A stretch of DNA of 64,000 nucleotides from Choanephora cucurbitarum (GCA_025331435.1 JAIWNI010000137.1:1-64000); one strand, 5' to 3'; positions 11,010-23,400 are shown, counted from the stretch's first letter. Numbers and translations: made by a program. The notes: generated by a model from the sequence alone, not told the origin.

Positions 11010-12323
11010 TTACATAATAATTTGAGGTTCAGTAATATTGTTGGCAATAGATTTATGAGGTAAAATGGATCCACCATTAACATAGATTTCATCCTTGATG
11101 GTCACATCATCACCCAAGACTGAACATCCTTCCAATCGAGACCAGCGACCGATGCTTGAATGCCAACCAACAATACTGGATTGAACCCAAGCATAATCTT
11201 TCACTTGAGCACCTTCCATGATCACACAACGTTGGAGACGCACACCATCACCCACAACCACGTTAGGACCAATGACCACATTAGGGCCAATACGACATCC
11301 CTTACCGATCTTGGCAGTTGGATGGACCATCACATTACCCTTATGAACATAATCCAGATTAGGATTGGCTACCTGTTCAGGCTTGTGCTTAGATAGATGA
11401 GAGAGATAGAGACAGGTACCAGTCAGATAATCCTTGGGTTGACCCACATCCATCCAGAAACCATCTAGGTCAAATGTATGGAGTTGACCATCTTGTGCAA
11501 TATTAGGGAAGATTTCTTTTTCAATTGAAGTAGGTTTTAACTAAGTAATAAGTCAATAAGGCTTGTTTCTCTCTATCTAATGTTAACTTACCTCAATACG
11601 ATCCAAGACAGAAGGGTTAAAGAGATAGATACCAGCATTGATCTTGTTGCTGATAAAGATCTGAGGTTTCTCAACAAAGCGTTCAATCTTTGTGGAATCA
11701 GGGTGGTTGACAACAACACCATATTTAGAAGGATCATCTACTTTTGTCACCTAAAATCGAGTTTAGCATAGTAACAGATAAACAACCAGATTTACTTACA
11801 ATAATGGTACCTTCATCTCCATGAGAAGCATGGAAATCTCTGATGTGTTCAAATGGATAATCGCAAATGACATCACTGTTCAACACAAAGAAAGGAGAAT
11901 CATCCTTACCAAGGATATCTCTGGCCAAAGCCAAGGGACCAGCAGTACCAAGTGGTTCAGTCTCTACTGAGAAAGTGATACTGACACCATATTCCTTTTC
12001 ATATTCCTTTAAGGCAGACACCATGATTTCAGGTCGATAGTTTACAGCCAAGACAATATCAGTTACACCAGCCTAAATAAAGTCAGACCTTTAGAAAAAA
12101 AAAAACTAAGCCCAAATCATTCCATTTTACCTTTGAAAGGGCTTCAATCTGATGAAGGATCATAGGGCGATTGGCAAATTCAACCAAAGGCTTTGGAAGG
12201 GTGAGTGTGAGAGGTCTAAGACGTGTACCAAAACCTATTTTTATAAAATCAGTTGGATTGTTTCCATCTTTAAAAATTAGACTTTTTTTTTTTTTTACCA
12301 CCAACAAGAATAAGAGCCTTCAT
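11010..12323 (-). CDS. PSA1: Mannose-1-phosphate guanylyltransferase (GDP-mannose pyrophosphorylase)
   Basis: Five exons (12323-12299, 12234-12131, 12072-11800, 11750-11592, 11540-11010) encode 363 residues, close to yeast Psa1 (361). The N-terminal nucleotidyltransferase part begins [17 protein letters not shown], the GTP-binding signature split by intron 1 after a 25-nt exon, and continues with [26 protein letters not shown] and FVEKPQIF. From about residue 245 hexapeptide repeats form the left-handed beta-helix ([19 protein letters not shown] and following). The enzyme makes GDP-mannose from mannose-1-phosphate and GTP in the cytosol, feeding N- and O-glycosylation, GPI anchors and wall mannans; it is essential in yeast. 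It shares a 183-nt divergent promoter region with the unknown gene at 12507. Gene symbol by orthology to yeast. Confidence 0.95.
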
Positions 12324-12506
12324 ATTTTAAATTGAGAAAAAAAAAAAAGATAGAAAAGAAAAAGAGAAATTTAAAAATAACTTGTATTTAAATAAATAAT
12401 AAACCAATGAAATGGTGTCACCACATCATTTACCACCTTTTTTTAAGGATTCCCATCTCCGATATTTTATTCCATGTCGATCCTCTCTCTCTTTCTTTTT
12501 AATAAA

Positions 12507-13433
12507 ATGGATTCACAAAGGCATACATTAGAGATAGTTCAGACTCAATTAGATCAATGTGAGCAACAAAAGAGACGATTGGTGGAGAGAGTAATAAGAA
12601 TTTAAACTAGCTTATGGTTAGAGTTTTAACTGGCTGTTAGATGACAAACAAACGCATGCTGTTGACAGCATCCCATGGCATGTTGCATCACTTACAAGAC
12701 GCGTTCAAGGAAGACAAGGGAAGACAAAAAGAAAAAGAGAAAAGATTACCAACAGATCGATTGGTGCCTATTGTGACCCATAGACAACATCCTAAAAAAG
12801 AAACTGAAAGTGAGGCTACATTCTGTCTGGGTCATTGTGTTGGTTGGGTACGCAATAGACGTATTTGGATTCAGGCTTATCTGACTGGACCGTGCCACCC
12901 ATCTGCTTATTTGGTATGTTTAGATGACTCACTCTTACCAGACAGGATGATGACTGGCCATGATCAACAGTATGCCTGGCTTGCATTTGATCTCTTGCCT
13001 GATATATCTATTGAATCGATGCGTATTGGCTTATCTGATCAACCAGACCAATCATGTTCAATCGAATGGAAATCAGATCAAGATACCAGTTGGCAAAGTA
13101 AATCATCTTACCCTGATTAGAATGGACAGATACTTAAAAAGGAAATCCAGAATTCATTAGGTTGTCGATCCATATTTATTTCCCTTATCAGGTGAGTATG
13201 GAATTTACTGATTGGCAAGAATGGATTCAACATGCTCAAGTAAAGTAAAAATCAGATTTTTATATAATCAACTCATCTATCTGAATTAGGATTGGTATGA
13301 AATGGATGAAATATGGTTCCATCAAGATCAATCATTGGTCATTATGGCTCAGACTGCCTATAGTCTGACTCTCCATCGATTGTCTCAATTTTATTCTAAT
13401 GTCTCTTGTCTAAATAAATCCAATACAGCCTGA
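12507..13433 (+). CDS. Unknown 257-residue protein, four exons
   Basis: Exons 12507-12590, 12641-13097, 13151-13239 and 13290-13433 join in frame; introns of 50, 53 and 50 nt have good borders. The N-terminus is a charged helix rich in Gln, Arg and Lys (likely coiled coil, residues 1-70). The middle (about 95-165) has alternating hydrophobic strands with Trp, Cys and His (CLGHCVGWV, RRIWIQAYLTG), and the end is helical with several Trp (DWQEWIQHAQDWYEMDEIW). I do not recognise the family. The last exon runs 43 nt into the convergent TRP4 coding region; a different end is possible if the final exon is wrong. The exon-2 to exon-3 join uses the CCAG at 13150, the acceptor that keeps the frame; other AGs nearby do not. 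Confidence 0.65.
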
Positions 13434-14540
13434 GCACGTCCAGATTGAATGGATTCTCTTGCTTTAGAGACACCTTCTTTGAAATCAGAGGCTATACCAG
13501 CCACCACCAATAAGGCAGCTGCATTCAACAACACAAAGTCAAGGATAGGATGGTGTTCGAGTTCATTGTTCAACAGACGCTTTAGGATGTCTGCATTTTC
13601 ATGACAATCACCCCCTTTTACTTGCTCTAGGGGATGTGTAGGCAATCCAAAATCTTCTGTAGGGTGTAATGTACCTGTTGTGATGTCACCTTTTAGATGA
13701 ATTCTCCAATACTATTCTATATATGAGTATATATATATAAATCATGATAATATATCACTTTACATGTGTCTCACCAGCTGGACTGATTTCATCTAATCGT
13801 TCAGCACCACAGACAACAAGGGCTTCTTGAACACCTGTCAATCGAAGTGCATTCGCCATCAGACTACCAATCTCAGGTGAATGCACACCCACAATCACTC
13901 TCTTGGGTTTAGCAGGATTACTCATGGGTCCCAACAGATTAAAGACAGTGGGAATACCCATCTCTTTTCTGATAGAGGCTACATGTTTCATGGCAGGGTG
14001 ATAGGTCTGAGAGAACAAGAAGCAAAAGTTGGTTTTGTGAAGGATAGAGGCTACTTGCTCTGGTTGCACTTGAGCTATCTGACAACCATGAGCTTCCATC
14101 AGATCAGCTGATCCTGATTTAGAAGAAGCAGCTCTGTTACCATGCTACATAAAGATCAGTACAGTCATAACAACACAAACAAAGGTGATTCTTACCTTGG
14201 CTACTTTAGCACCTGCACCTGCAGCAACAATAGAAGCTGTGGTCGATACATTGTAAGTGTCATGTCCATCTCCACCTGTACCCACAATATCGACCACCTG
14301 ATCTCTCAGTGACTCATAGTGAGTATAAGGCACAAGTAAGGCATGACTTTGCATGGCTGTAGCACAAGCAGCAACAATATGAGGATCTTTGTCTTTGTGT
14401 TGAAGTTTAAGTGAGATCAAGAAGGCAGCGATCTGACTTGGTGTTGCTGTGCCTGACATGATGTGGTTGATGGCTTCAGTGGCATCATCAGGTGAGAACT
14501 GAGTGGGATCTTGAATGAGCTTTTTGATGGTGGATTTCAT
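13391..14540 (-). CDS. TRP4: Anthranilate phosphoribosyltransferase
   Basis: Three exons (14540-14196, 14144-13764, 13711-13391; introns 51 and 52 nt) encode 348 residues. The PRPP-binding glycine-rich signature GTGGDGHDTYNVST is near residue 90, followed by AKHGNRAASSKSGSADL across the first splice junction, FLFSQTYHPAMKH, FNLLGPMSNPAKP and SPAGETH. It transfers the phosphoribosyl group of PRPP to anthranilate, the second committed step of tryptophan synthesis, in the cytosol. The N-terminal helical domain (first 70 residues) is complete and the start at 14540 has no competing upstream ATG. The second intron carries a short TA repeat. The 3' end overlaps the convergent unknown gene by 43 nt. 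Symbol by yeast orthology. Confidence 0.95.
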
Positions 14541-14758
14541 GATGAGTGAAAAGAGAAAAGAGAAAAGAAAAGAAATTTTTAAATATTAAAGTTGAAATTG
14601 CATGACAAGTTCTGACTAATAAAAAATGAATTTTGACAGCTTTTTTTTTTGGGAGTCAAAATGACACCAAGAAGTAGGTCATCTGATCATTCTAACATGG
14701 GTAAGAAGTAATGTTATTGAATTATAAACGGAGATATGAATTCAACGGTGATTCGGTC

Positions 14759-16149
14759 TTAAGGCTTAAATACAGCCATACTTGCTCTTCTCTCATAGAC
14801 TTCAATGCCTACCATAGAAGCAAAGACACGAATGATGTCTGTGAGAGAGACTACACCAATAGCATGTTGATGATCATCTACAACCCAGACACGGTGTGCT
14901 TTTGTAGCCAACAGTTTAGCTATCGTGAATCCTAAAGAAGTATCCTTTCGAACATCAAAGACAGGCAATCGATCCTTCATGGGATATCAGTATCTTGTCA
15001 TTCACTCTAGCTTATATTTTTACCTGTCCATCAATCATGCCTTGTTCTGTTCTTACATGACTGATGAATTGAAAGCATGTCTTCCATAACATACGATGCG
15101 TATATCCTTTCATGATATGCTAATCAATCTTTAGCCAACTGTATCTCATTGTTTATAAGCATTACCTTGACATCTGTCATACTGATATTGCCCATCAATT
15201 GCTTATTGTTCTGAAGGATAGCTAAAGAAGAGATACCATTGGAGCCTACTGTTGTGTTAGTCATACTCTAGATTGATATTTTATCTTCTTTTTTTTTTTT
15301 TACTCATGATAGAAAGTGCATCCAAGACAGATGCATTGATATCTACACCAATGACAGGTGCATCACCCAACTTCAATTCACGAATCTTTAAATAGAGATG
15401 AGTTCCAATTCAATTGATTTATATAGAACTTACAGTCTTATTCATCACTTGATCTATTTGAGGGAATTGCTTTCTATTCTCATAGAGATAGTTGACAACA
15501 GTCGATTGAGATAGAATACCACTGATATCACCTTCTGAATTCAACATGCTAACTATATAGCTCATCTCTATCACTTGTTCATTCTCTAAGGGCTATCGAA
15601 ATGGCTTACCTCGATGAGTACCATAAGCAAATATCTCTAAAGCAGACAATAAAGTGGCTTCTTCAAGAATAGAATAGAATGGATTCTTTCTAGAGAGATC
15701 TTGAGAAACATCAGATAGACTTGTCAAGCATATCATCATCTTTATTTACCACTTGCCATGCCAACAGGCACCTTCTGTCCTTTAAGTGCTCTCTGAACAA
15801 TATCCTTAATCTCAAATGCATCTGGATCTACACGATCATCCTGTCCTTCTTGTCCTGGCTTTAGGTGAAGTACCAATAGGATATAGGCAATCACATCACC
15901 ATAATCAAACATACCAATATAATGCCTTGGATCAGAGAAGACAGGTGCAGATGAGATATTGTTGGAGACCAGTATTTGACATGCTTCTTCTACTGATAGA
16001 GTACCATCACTAATAGAGCACATATGAGTTATAAGCTATCTAGACTAGAATACTTACATTTGAATGACTGTTTGATTCTTGACTAGATTCTTGACTGGTA
16101 TCATCATCCAATCCTTTGTGGTAGTAGTGATGCCTTCTCTATGCGTCAT
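14759..16149 (-). CDS. Four-CBS-domain protein (Snf4/Sds23-like)
   Basis: Eight exons (16149-16058, 16009-15750, 15699-15610, 15552-15434, 15385-15304, 15248-15166, 15119-15024, 14974-14759) encode 345 residues. The chain is almost entirely CBS repeats: each has the pattern of a helix, a strand with (N)ISSAPVF or NGISSLAIL, and a closing GxxSxxD helix (MFDYGDVIAY, GNISMTDVK, GVVSLTDIIRVFA). Two Bateman pairs are therefore present, as in the gamma subunit of AMPK/Snf1 and in Sds23. CBS pairs bind adenine nucleotides and regulate partner enzymes. The short N-terminus lacks a Snf1-binding landmark that I could use to decide between the two, so I leave the gene unnamed. The last two introns use AAG-type or weak acceptors chosen by frame. 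Confidence 0.85.
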
Positions 16150-16526
16150 TTTGTTGTATGAGAAAAAATAATGAGAAAAAAGAGAAAAAAAATCAATGCT
16201 GTTATTTAAAATACCGTACTCGCATGAAATCTAGTGTTGATTGGTTCTCTTTGGTGAGACCATTTTATAGGGTGATCCCTGCTTATCCAAGGCGATGTCG
16301 GTGATTGAAAAAAAAGTATTTAAGAGGCGAGTTTAATTTATTTTTTTTTACTTTTTTTTTTTTCTACTTTTTATTTTAGGATTTAAAATGCAAAGGATTA
16401 AGACGAGATTTGAGGCTTATTTTATCATAACCGCTTTTTTATTTGCTGAGTTATGGCCATTGATTTCTTTTTTTTTACACTTGAAATGATGCATTTTAAG
16501 AACTTACAAGTAATTCACACCTCGAT
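16150..16526. promoter_or_regulatory. Upstream region of the CBS-domain gene
   Basis: The 377 nt hold the CBS-gene promoter (minus strand) and T-runs at 16341-16367 and 16467-16475. Nothing else is evident before the integrase relic. Confidence 0.35.
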
Positions 16527-17116
16527 ATGACTGTGAGGGCCATGACGTTTGCTGAGTATATAACACCACCAGTTCACGAGCGTGATACACTCATCTTGAA
16601 AGCTCATCTGTTAGGGCATTATGGATTACAGAGTATTGATGACCAATCACACCATGATGGGTTACATTGGACAAACATGCGAAAGGATATTGAACGCATA
16701 TTAGCTGACTGTTTAGAATGCAACAAATTCAACATCGCTAAAGTAGGATATCACTCACCTAAATCAGTTCTGCATGATCAACCATTAGACCATTGGTACA
16801 TGGATCTTTTGATGTTACCTCAGATCAAGGCAACAGCTTTTTGCTTGTTGATTACTACTCACGATTTACTATCTGAAGAGCCTTACCAGACAAATATAGT
16901 ACCACTATTGCAAAGGAACTACTCAATGTCTTCTCCCTACTTGGATTTCCCAAAATCATCAACAGCGACAATAGTGCTGAATTCGTAAATGATGTAGTCA
17001 ATCAAATGATGGAAATGAGTGGCATTGGTAAGAGGGTGTCCCTTCCCTACTCTCCTATGGGTAATTCTGTCAATGAAGCAGCAAGGATTTTTGAAATTGA
17101 AAGTGCACAACACTGA
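16527..17116 (+). mobile_element. Decayed LTR-retrotransposon integrase fragment
   Basis: The first frame (16527 to about 16850) shows the H2C2 zinc-binding part of retroviral-type integrases: LLGHYG, then LHWTNMRKDI and a C-x2-C in ADCLECNK. Just after, DHWYMDLLMLP begins the catalytic core. Near 16855 the similarity moves to another frame (VDYYSRFTI), which hits a TGA at 16890-16892, goes on through LLGFPKIINSDNSAEFVN (the second core strand with its Asp) and stops at 17114-17116. So it carries at least one frameshift and one in-frame stop, with no reverse transcriptase or LTRs nearby. It is a relic of a Ty3/gypsy-like element, or of an integrase domain derived from one; it is not functional. 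Confidence 0.75.
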
Positions 17117-17455
17117 TAATCATGTGTTCTAGAATTCATGATGAGGGCCAAGATTTTCTTTTTGAAAAAAAAATTTTTTTTTTTAGGCCGAGAAAATCAA
17201 ATGAATTTGATGTCATCTTAAAAAAAAAAAGGAGGAAATCTTTCAAGTGACAAAAGAGATTATCCTTTTTTTTTGTGCCGTCAGAATTATGTTATTTTGT
17301 TTCTCAGCCTTCCAATCACTACGTAACACTTTTGGAGTAACAAAGATAATTTAATATAGATGAAACAAGTGAATGGATGCAATAAAAGAAGGGGGAGATT
17401 GTATGCATAATATATAAACAGGAATATACACAATAAATTAGATGAACAAGATTAT
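17117..17455. other. AT-rich spacer between integrase relic and LEA2-like gene
   Basis: Contains several A and T homopolymer runs (17167-17184, 17220-17230, 17265-17273) and no gene that I can support. It must include the 3' UTR of the minus-strand LEA2-like gene. Confidence 0.4.
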
Positions 17456-18452
17456 TTACAAACCAAACCCAGTTGTGCCATCTCCTAATCCCGATAATCC
17501 ACCATTCTATCAAAAAAAATAGTCAGTAAGGATTGTATAAACGTATTAAAATTACTTACATCGAGTGGACAGGCAAAAGAGGCAGAAGATGCAATGGTAG
17601 GATGGACAGTGATGAACAACACTTTGGCTGCCAGTTGGATTTTATAGTCAACAGTGATATCTTCTGCAGGTCCTCCCGTAAGACCACATTTCTGTACTAA
17701 ATCATTCAGCACAGATTGATCTGTGTCTAATGTAGGATTATACTGAAGAGCAAATGGGAAAGTAAAGTTGAATTTACTGTATCTAGGTAGATATTGTGAT
17801 TCTAGATAGCCACCTCCAATACGCGTACTGCCTCCATGTTCATTTGGATAATAGGCCTATATAAAAAGTGAGCGATCTCAACTAGATGTTCTTTTTTTTC
17901 TAATCTTACAGTGGCATCTAGATGAGATAGTTGAATACCTAATGTATTGGGATTATTGACATTGACAATCAAGCCAAAATTGATATTGATACTGTTGCCC
18001 GAGAAGCTGATTTGTGAGCCTGTCATGGATGTATTGGAGATACCGGCCAGTTCTACTGTTGGCATGACAAAGGTAGCTGCAATACTGCCAATCACAACAA
18101 CCACAATCACAATGGAAATCAGAATAAACCATAGAATGCCAGTAGCCCAGGCAGGAAGACAACAGGCACAACAGAGACATCGAACACACCTGTTTCGATT
18201 CTCCATTCTTCGTCTCTTCTTTTTCTTAAGTCCGCTATAGTCGTGCTCTTCACCTAATTCAGGTAATCTACTGTCATGTACTAATGGTACTGATAAGTGT
18301 CATGTTCCTATATCTATATCTATATCTATTTTACCATATTTCTCATTTTCTTCATGACTCAAGAACTGAGGATTGACAGTGGGTGTAGGTGAAGGAGACA
18401 TAGGTACCTCATGTGCAGGTAAAGTAGGGGGTAACTGATTAGCTGAGGCCAT
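17456..18452 (-). CDS. LEA2-like membrane protein
   Basis: Four exons (18452-18335, 18289-17910, 17856-17560, 17506-17456) encode 281 residues. A Pro-rich cytosolic N-terminus and a basic KKKKRRR stretch precede a Cys-rich membrane-proximal motif (CVRCLCCACC, likely palmitoylated) and one hydrophobic span (about residues 100-125, rich in Ile and Val). The rest fits the LEA2/WHy fold: FGLIVNVNNPNTLGIQLSHLDA, then a TFPFALQYNP strand and DYKIQLAAKVLF. Such single-span LEA2 proteins recur in fungi and resemble plant NDR1/HIN1-like proteins; their role is not established. The ATG at 18452 is preferred to the internal ATG at 18206 because exon 1 splices in frame and supplies the N-terminus. The first intron contains a TATATC hexamer repeat. 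Confidence 0.75.
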
Positions 18453-18651
18453 AGGGTATGCTTGTTATATACAGATAGCTAAAATATCTCAAAATTTTAA
18501 AAAAAAAAAAAGAAAGAAAAGAAAAAAGATACATGTTGAAGATTTTTTTTTTTTAAATCTCCCAGATAAACAGTTTTAAACATCCGAACGTACTTTAAAA
18601 CAAAAACAAAAAAAAAGAAGCGTTGTTTATTGTTGAAAAAAAATATAAAGT

Positions 18652-19902
18652 TTATAGGTGAACACTGGCAAGGAGATTACAGTTACCTCTATAGAGATTG
18701 ACAAAGGCACGATAGACAGAAGGACGTCCTATCTCCAGATAGCCCGTCAAGATATAAGGTACCACAAAGAAATGGCAAGTCAATGCCATACAGAGCATCG
18801 TGTACAACCGACTGGCTGGACCATGCGGGAAAAACATATCGCCGATCACAATAGCCACTGCCTGCATCACAAAGAACACAAACTGATAGCCAACCACACT
18901 ACCCAGATACTCAGGACTCCCTGTGGCAGCCAGGAAATATTCATGCATCAGGCCCGACATGATAAAAACAGAGAGGGCAGGTAACCAACGAGGGGGTTTA
19001 GTGTGAAACAGAGAGACCATGATGGCTCGGATAGGACGATAGCCAAGTCGATAGAAGCATTCGTTATAGTATGTGTGCCACCGACGTCCCCAGAAGTCAC
19101 GGAGAGAATCAGCAGACCATGGTGCATCAAAGGCAGCAGGCATCGAGAGGGTCTCTTCAAGGTAGAGCTTGACGGCACTCAATCGCTTCAGGGCTCTCTT
19201 CATCTCCTCGGGCCCTTTGGGACGGTAGATCTTTTCGAGAAAAGGAAGTGTGTGATAGAGAGAGGCAAAGATCAACATGGCTTCATCATAGGCTACCTGG
19301 AGATGGAATTGAATGTAGACACAGAACAGGATAGAGACAGAGGTGCCTATCCATAGATCCCATGGTGTCAAGGCTGTGTCTGGTGCTATCCTGGCTGCCT
19401 TCTCTGATAGACCTATAGCTGAATAGAATGTGGAGAGAAGTGCCTGAAAGACAAGGACAGATTGTCTTTGGCCTGCATATCTCAGGACAAGTTCAATGCA
19501 GTCCATGATGATCATGCTCTTTGTCAATTGCCATAGCCAGGTGATGGGCTTATGTGTCTTCATGTACTCTGCTGAGATCTGTTTGGATTGAGTACGTCGA
19601 GTTCGCCAGTCGAGCATGGTCAGATAGAAGGGTCGTTCCTGTCTTTCCTGTAGGGTGGTGCTGAATAGCCAGACACCCATCTTCATGCCACTGGCCCATG
19701 ACCAGACAGCCAAGGACATGAGACATGCATAGGGAAGTGTGCCTGAGAGATAGAGAGGAAGGAGAAGATCGAGGATCCATAAGGAACCCAATATGAGTTC
19801 ATGCAGCAAGTGCTTTGATTTGACTGGTATTGAGAGTATCATGAACAGCACACAAGGTGACATGGTTGCTATCACACATATGGGTATACTATTAGATGAC
19901 AT
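18652..19902 (-). CDS. Wax-synthase-like MBOAT O-acyltransferase
   Basis: Single exon, 416 residues. Many hydrophobic spans from the N-terminus on (IPICVIATMSPCVLFMILSI and seven or more further) and the wax-synthase signature LRDFWGRRWHTYYNECFYR around residue 275, then the presumed catalytic His in MSGLMHEYFLAATG (about residue 318). The domain is the membrane-bound O-acyltransferase type found in plant wax synthases and in many fungal proteins. Activity would be transfer of an acyl chain from acyl-CoA to an alcohol or other acceptor in the ER; the substrate cannot be read from sequence. Fungal relatives include steps in secondary metabolism, but no cluster partner is next to it. The start ATG at 19902 begins MSSNSIPIC. 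Confidence 0.85.
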   Translation of the reverse strand: MSSNSIPICVIATMSPCVLFMILSIPVKSKHLLHELILGSLWILDLLLPLYLSGTLPYACLMSLAVWSWASGMKMGVWLFSTTLQERQERPFYLTMLDWRTRRTQSKQISAEYMKTHKPITWLWQLTKSMIIMDCIELVLRYAGQRQSVLVFQALLSTFYSAIGLSEKAARIAPDTALTPWDLWIGTSVSILFCVYIQFHLQVAYDEAMLIFASLYHTLPFLEKIYRPKGPEEMKRALKRLSAVKLYLEETLSMPAAFDAPWSADSLRDFWGRRWHTYYNECFYRLGYRPIRAIMVSLFHTKPPRWLPALSVFIMSGLMHEYFLAATGSPEYLGSVVGYQFVFFVMQAVAIVIGDMFFPHGPASRLYTMLCMALTCHFFVVPYILTGYLEIGRPSVYRAFVNLYRGNCNLLASVHL

Positions 19903-20410
19903 TTCTTCAGGGCAAAAATTAAATAAATAAGAAAAAAAAAGAAATGCAATTCATCTCCAGAGAGAATTTTTTTCTTTCATCTCTTTTTTTTCTCCGACTA
20001 AATTGCTCCTTTTTTTAACTACTGCGCTTTAGTGGATATCCATTGCATTAAGGAGTGGCTGTGTTTCTTATTCATATCTGTCTCTTGCTGTATAGTCATG
20101 AGGAGCGGCTCATTGTTTTTCCTATGGTAGAAATTGAGCCATTCTATAAACAGTGATACAGAATATGTCTATTAAACACTTGGATCATGATCTTTTATGA
20201 CGATCATTTGTTTGTTACACATACCATGACAGAATAATTAAAAGAGACAATTGTATTAAATAAATGCGATATACGTGAATATGACTTTGTGTGGGTGTGG
20301 GTGGGTGTGTGTGTATAAAATGTAAAACAAGTGAAAAGCAACAAACTAGTTATTAAGAAAAAAAAATTAAAAAAAAAAGAGAAACCTTTGTACATTATTT
20401 TTTAAGAAGA
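19903..20410. promoter_or_regulatory. Region between SIN3 3' end and MBOAT gene start
   Basis: About 500 nt holding the MBOAT promoter (minus strand) and the SIN3 terminator region. A GT-rich run at 20288-20315 is the only simple repeat. No gene is evident. Confidence 0.4.
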
Positions 20411-23400
20411 TTAAATAGGGTTGCTTAGCAATTTCCTTGCTTCTTCTTCCATTGCCTGTTTTGTGTCTTCATCCAGATTCTTTGACCAGCCTGTGGTCGA
20501 TGATTCTACCCATTCTTGCCATTGAGAACCAGATGGCTTGGGATGATGTAGAGTAGGACGAACAAAGACATCTTCTGAGCCTACTATATAGTACATATGA
20601 TAGGTATCTTGATCAATCTTGTACTGTAGTTTAGATTGAACAAAAATCTTGTTTAGATGTTCATCTTGTGGTCTTAGATTTCTATATAGGAAGATAGGCT
20701 CAATTTCAGCTTTAAACAAACAAAAACTCATAAGGTCTTACCGAGTCAAGAAAGTAGGTTTCATACTAGAGGCATCAATGCCTTCTGTTGTGTTTACCCA
20801 GTCCATATAGCTTGCAACATAATCCTCATATTTATCTTCGGCTGTAGGTTCAAGCATATAATCATCTTTGCCAATCAACTGAATGGTTATATTCTTGACT
20901 TCGTTATTCTATATAGAATGAGATAAGTAGGGTGTTGATTGAAGACAAGAGCTCACTTTACAAAATTGATCTTGTAGAGATTTTCATCTGATCCAACAAT
21001 ATCTTCAGCCTTAAGACGATACACAGACAATGTTCTAGGTGACATGGACTCTAAGCCTTTATCACTACGGAATAGGCGGATCAATTCTACTGATTTAGGA
21101 TCAACAGTGATAGCTTGGATCTATCAAATAAAAAAGGGGCAGATAAGTGAGCGAGTTCACATGTAACTTTTCTTTTTTTTTCTTACCTGCTTGACCATAG
21201 AATGAACAAGCTTATCGATCGTAAAGATAAGATAGGCATCTGTCACAAACACATATCGAGTGTGTTCTTCAAAGACCTGTTGATCAATATCACCATCAAA
21301 GAAACGATCAATCATTTCCAAGACAGCTTGGTAACAGCCTTTGCTTGTGTCAATCTCTATTGTGTCATGACAGCAATCGTCAGTTCCTTTCGTCCTATTG
21401 TATCCCACCTCTCTTTTTCTCTTACCTTCAAATCGATTGTTGTATAGACCAAGATCACGAGCAACCTTATTGACACGCTTGCCCATATGAGGATTAGCTT
21501 GCATTTCAGCATCAAGAGCACGAAGCTTGTTGAGTCTACTGTACAACATCTATGGAGAAGGGTTTACAGGCATCAATACACACTCGATTGATCTCCATTG
21601 AGCTTACCTCATAAAGTCTAAAGAAGCAATAAAAGGTAGTGTTACAGAAGAAGCTGAAGAGAGTTCTCTTTCTGACACCAGGTGCTACCACAGTAGCTGC
21701 TGCTGCCAACAACTTGTCTCCTGAAGGCTCATCTGGCTGTCCTGTCGATTTCGAGGTCAAGGAAGAGAGTACAGGATCTGAGGCTCTTGAGGGCTCTTGA
21801 TCGCCTTCCTTGATCTCTTCATGGTGAGTTGAAGGAGGTGCATGTTCCTCTGTCTGACTGATCTCATCTAATGCGTTCTGGTTCTTGGTCAGCACATCAC
21901 GCAAGAGATCCATGGTGTGTTCATCCTCATGATGGTGACGCGAACTTCTTCCCATACGACGACGAGGAGACATGTTTCGTTTACTGGGCGATTGACCAAT
22001 ATCCGATTCAGACTCTTCTGTGTTGGTCGAATGGTTATCGTCATCATCCTCAGCCATCTCTTCATCTTCAGCCTCGCTTGCGTACTGAACACCTTCAGGC
22101 ACTACATCATCGACCTGGAAACAGAGAGGTACAAATGTTTGTACAAACGTACGGATCTTTTCACGGTCGCTGCTTGTATAGCCTGATTGACGATCGATAA
22201 ACGAATAGATCACACGTGTGACGTCCTTGAAGACACTGGCCTCGTCAAAGGGAAACTTGAATTGGTAACTGGCTGTGCTGTGTGTAGGTTTGCTGTCGTT
22301 TAACTTGAGTTTCTTTTCATGGTGCAACAACTCAATTTCAGCCACCAGTCCCTTAGGTGCCATGGCCTTACGGTCGTTGCTCTTGAAAGTGATGCCTTGG
22401 TAATCCAGAGCACGGTAAAAGTTCTTTGCGTCCACTTCGCGCCAGATCTTGTTCCATTCCCTTTGAGCGCGCTTCCATTCTTCATCTTTTTGTTTCAATC
22501 GCTTCAGTAAGATAGGCACCACTTGAGCAGGGTTGCAGTAGAGTAGCTCAATGATCTCCATACCACGCTCTTTGTCGTAAATCTTCTTGATGATGCGTTC
22601 GTAGATAGAGACAGATTGACCACCGAGACCAGGGCGTAGCTTGAAATTGGCTTTCTCTTCAGCCGTCATTGACTCAATGCGGTGGGCGATAGGCTCAAGC
22701 AAGGCAATGACATTCAGGTTGGCGTCGATGTTCATGTTGTAATCATAACGCTCTTCTTCACATCGGTGCATGGCTTCTTCATACTGACTCTTTCGAGAGG
22801 CAACAAATCCATCATCTTCACTGGCCCAGATAGGGTGAGATACATACTCGTCATTCAATACCTCCCAAGCGATCTGGTCTCTACCTGAACAAGGCTGAGA
22901 TTGCCAGTTCTTTGGGACCACACGGTAACTAGGTGAATCGGTCGTGGTCTTGCAGTGAGCAAGGTCTGGTTTGGGTATAATAGCAGAAGGCTTCTCGATC
23001 GGATGATCTTTGGGTTCGTATCCAACCACACTCTTGAACCATTCAAACAGTTCTTTGTTGTTACCAATAAAGATAGATACCTGCTCAATTAATGTCTTGA
23101 GATCAAAGATCTGTTGCGTGTACAAGTTGAGTGTCTTGAGGAATTCTTCGTAGGAAGGTTTGTTGCCAATGTGTTTACGGATTCGATCAAACAGTTCAAT
23201 CTCCTCGGCTGAGACGGAAGGACGAACGGGATCAAAAGGTGAGTTAGGATAACTGTAAGGATCGCGTAATGTACTTGAAACATCGCCATTTTCTTTTTGA
23301 TATAACTTGTTCTTTTTCGTAGAAGTCTAAAAGAAATGAATCAGTCAATTGGGTCTCAATGGCTTCTTTTGAAAGATGACTTACAGCATTGGTGCGTTTT

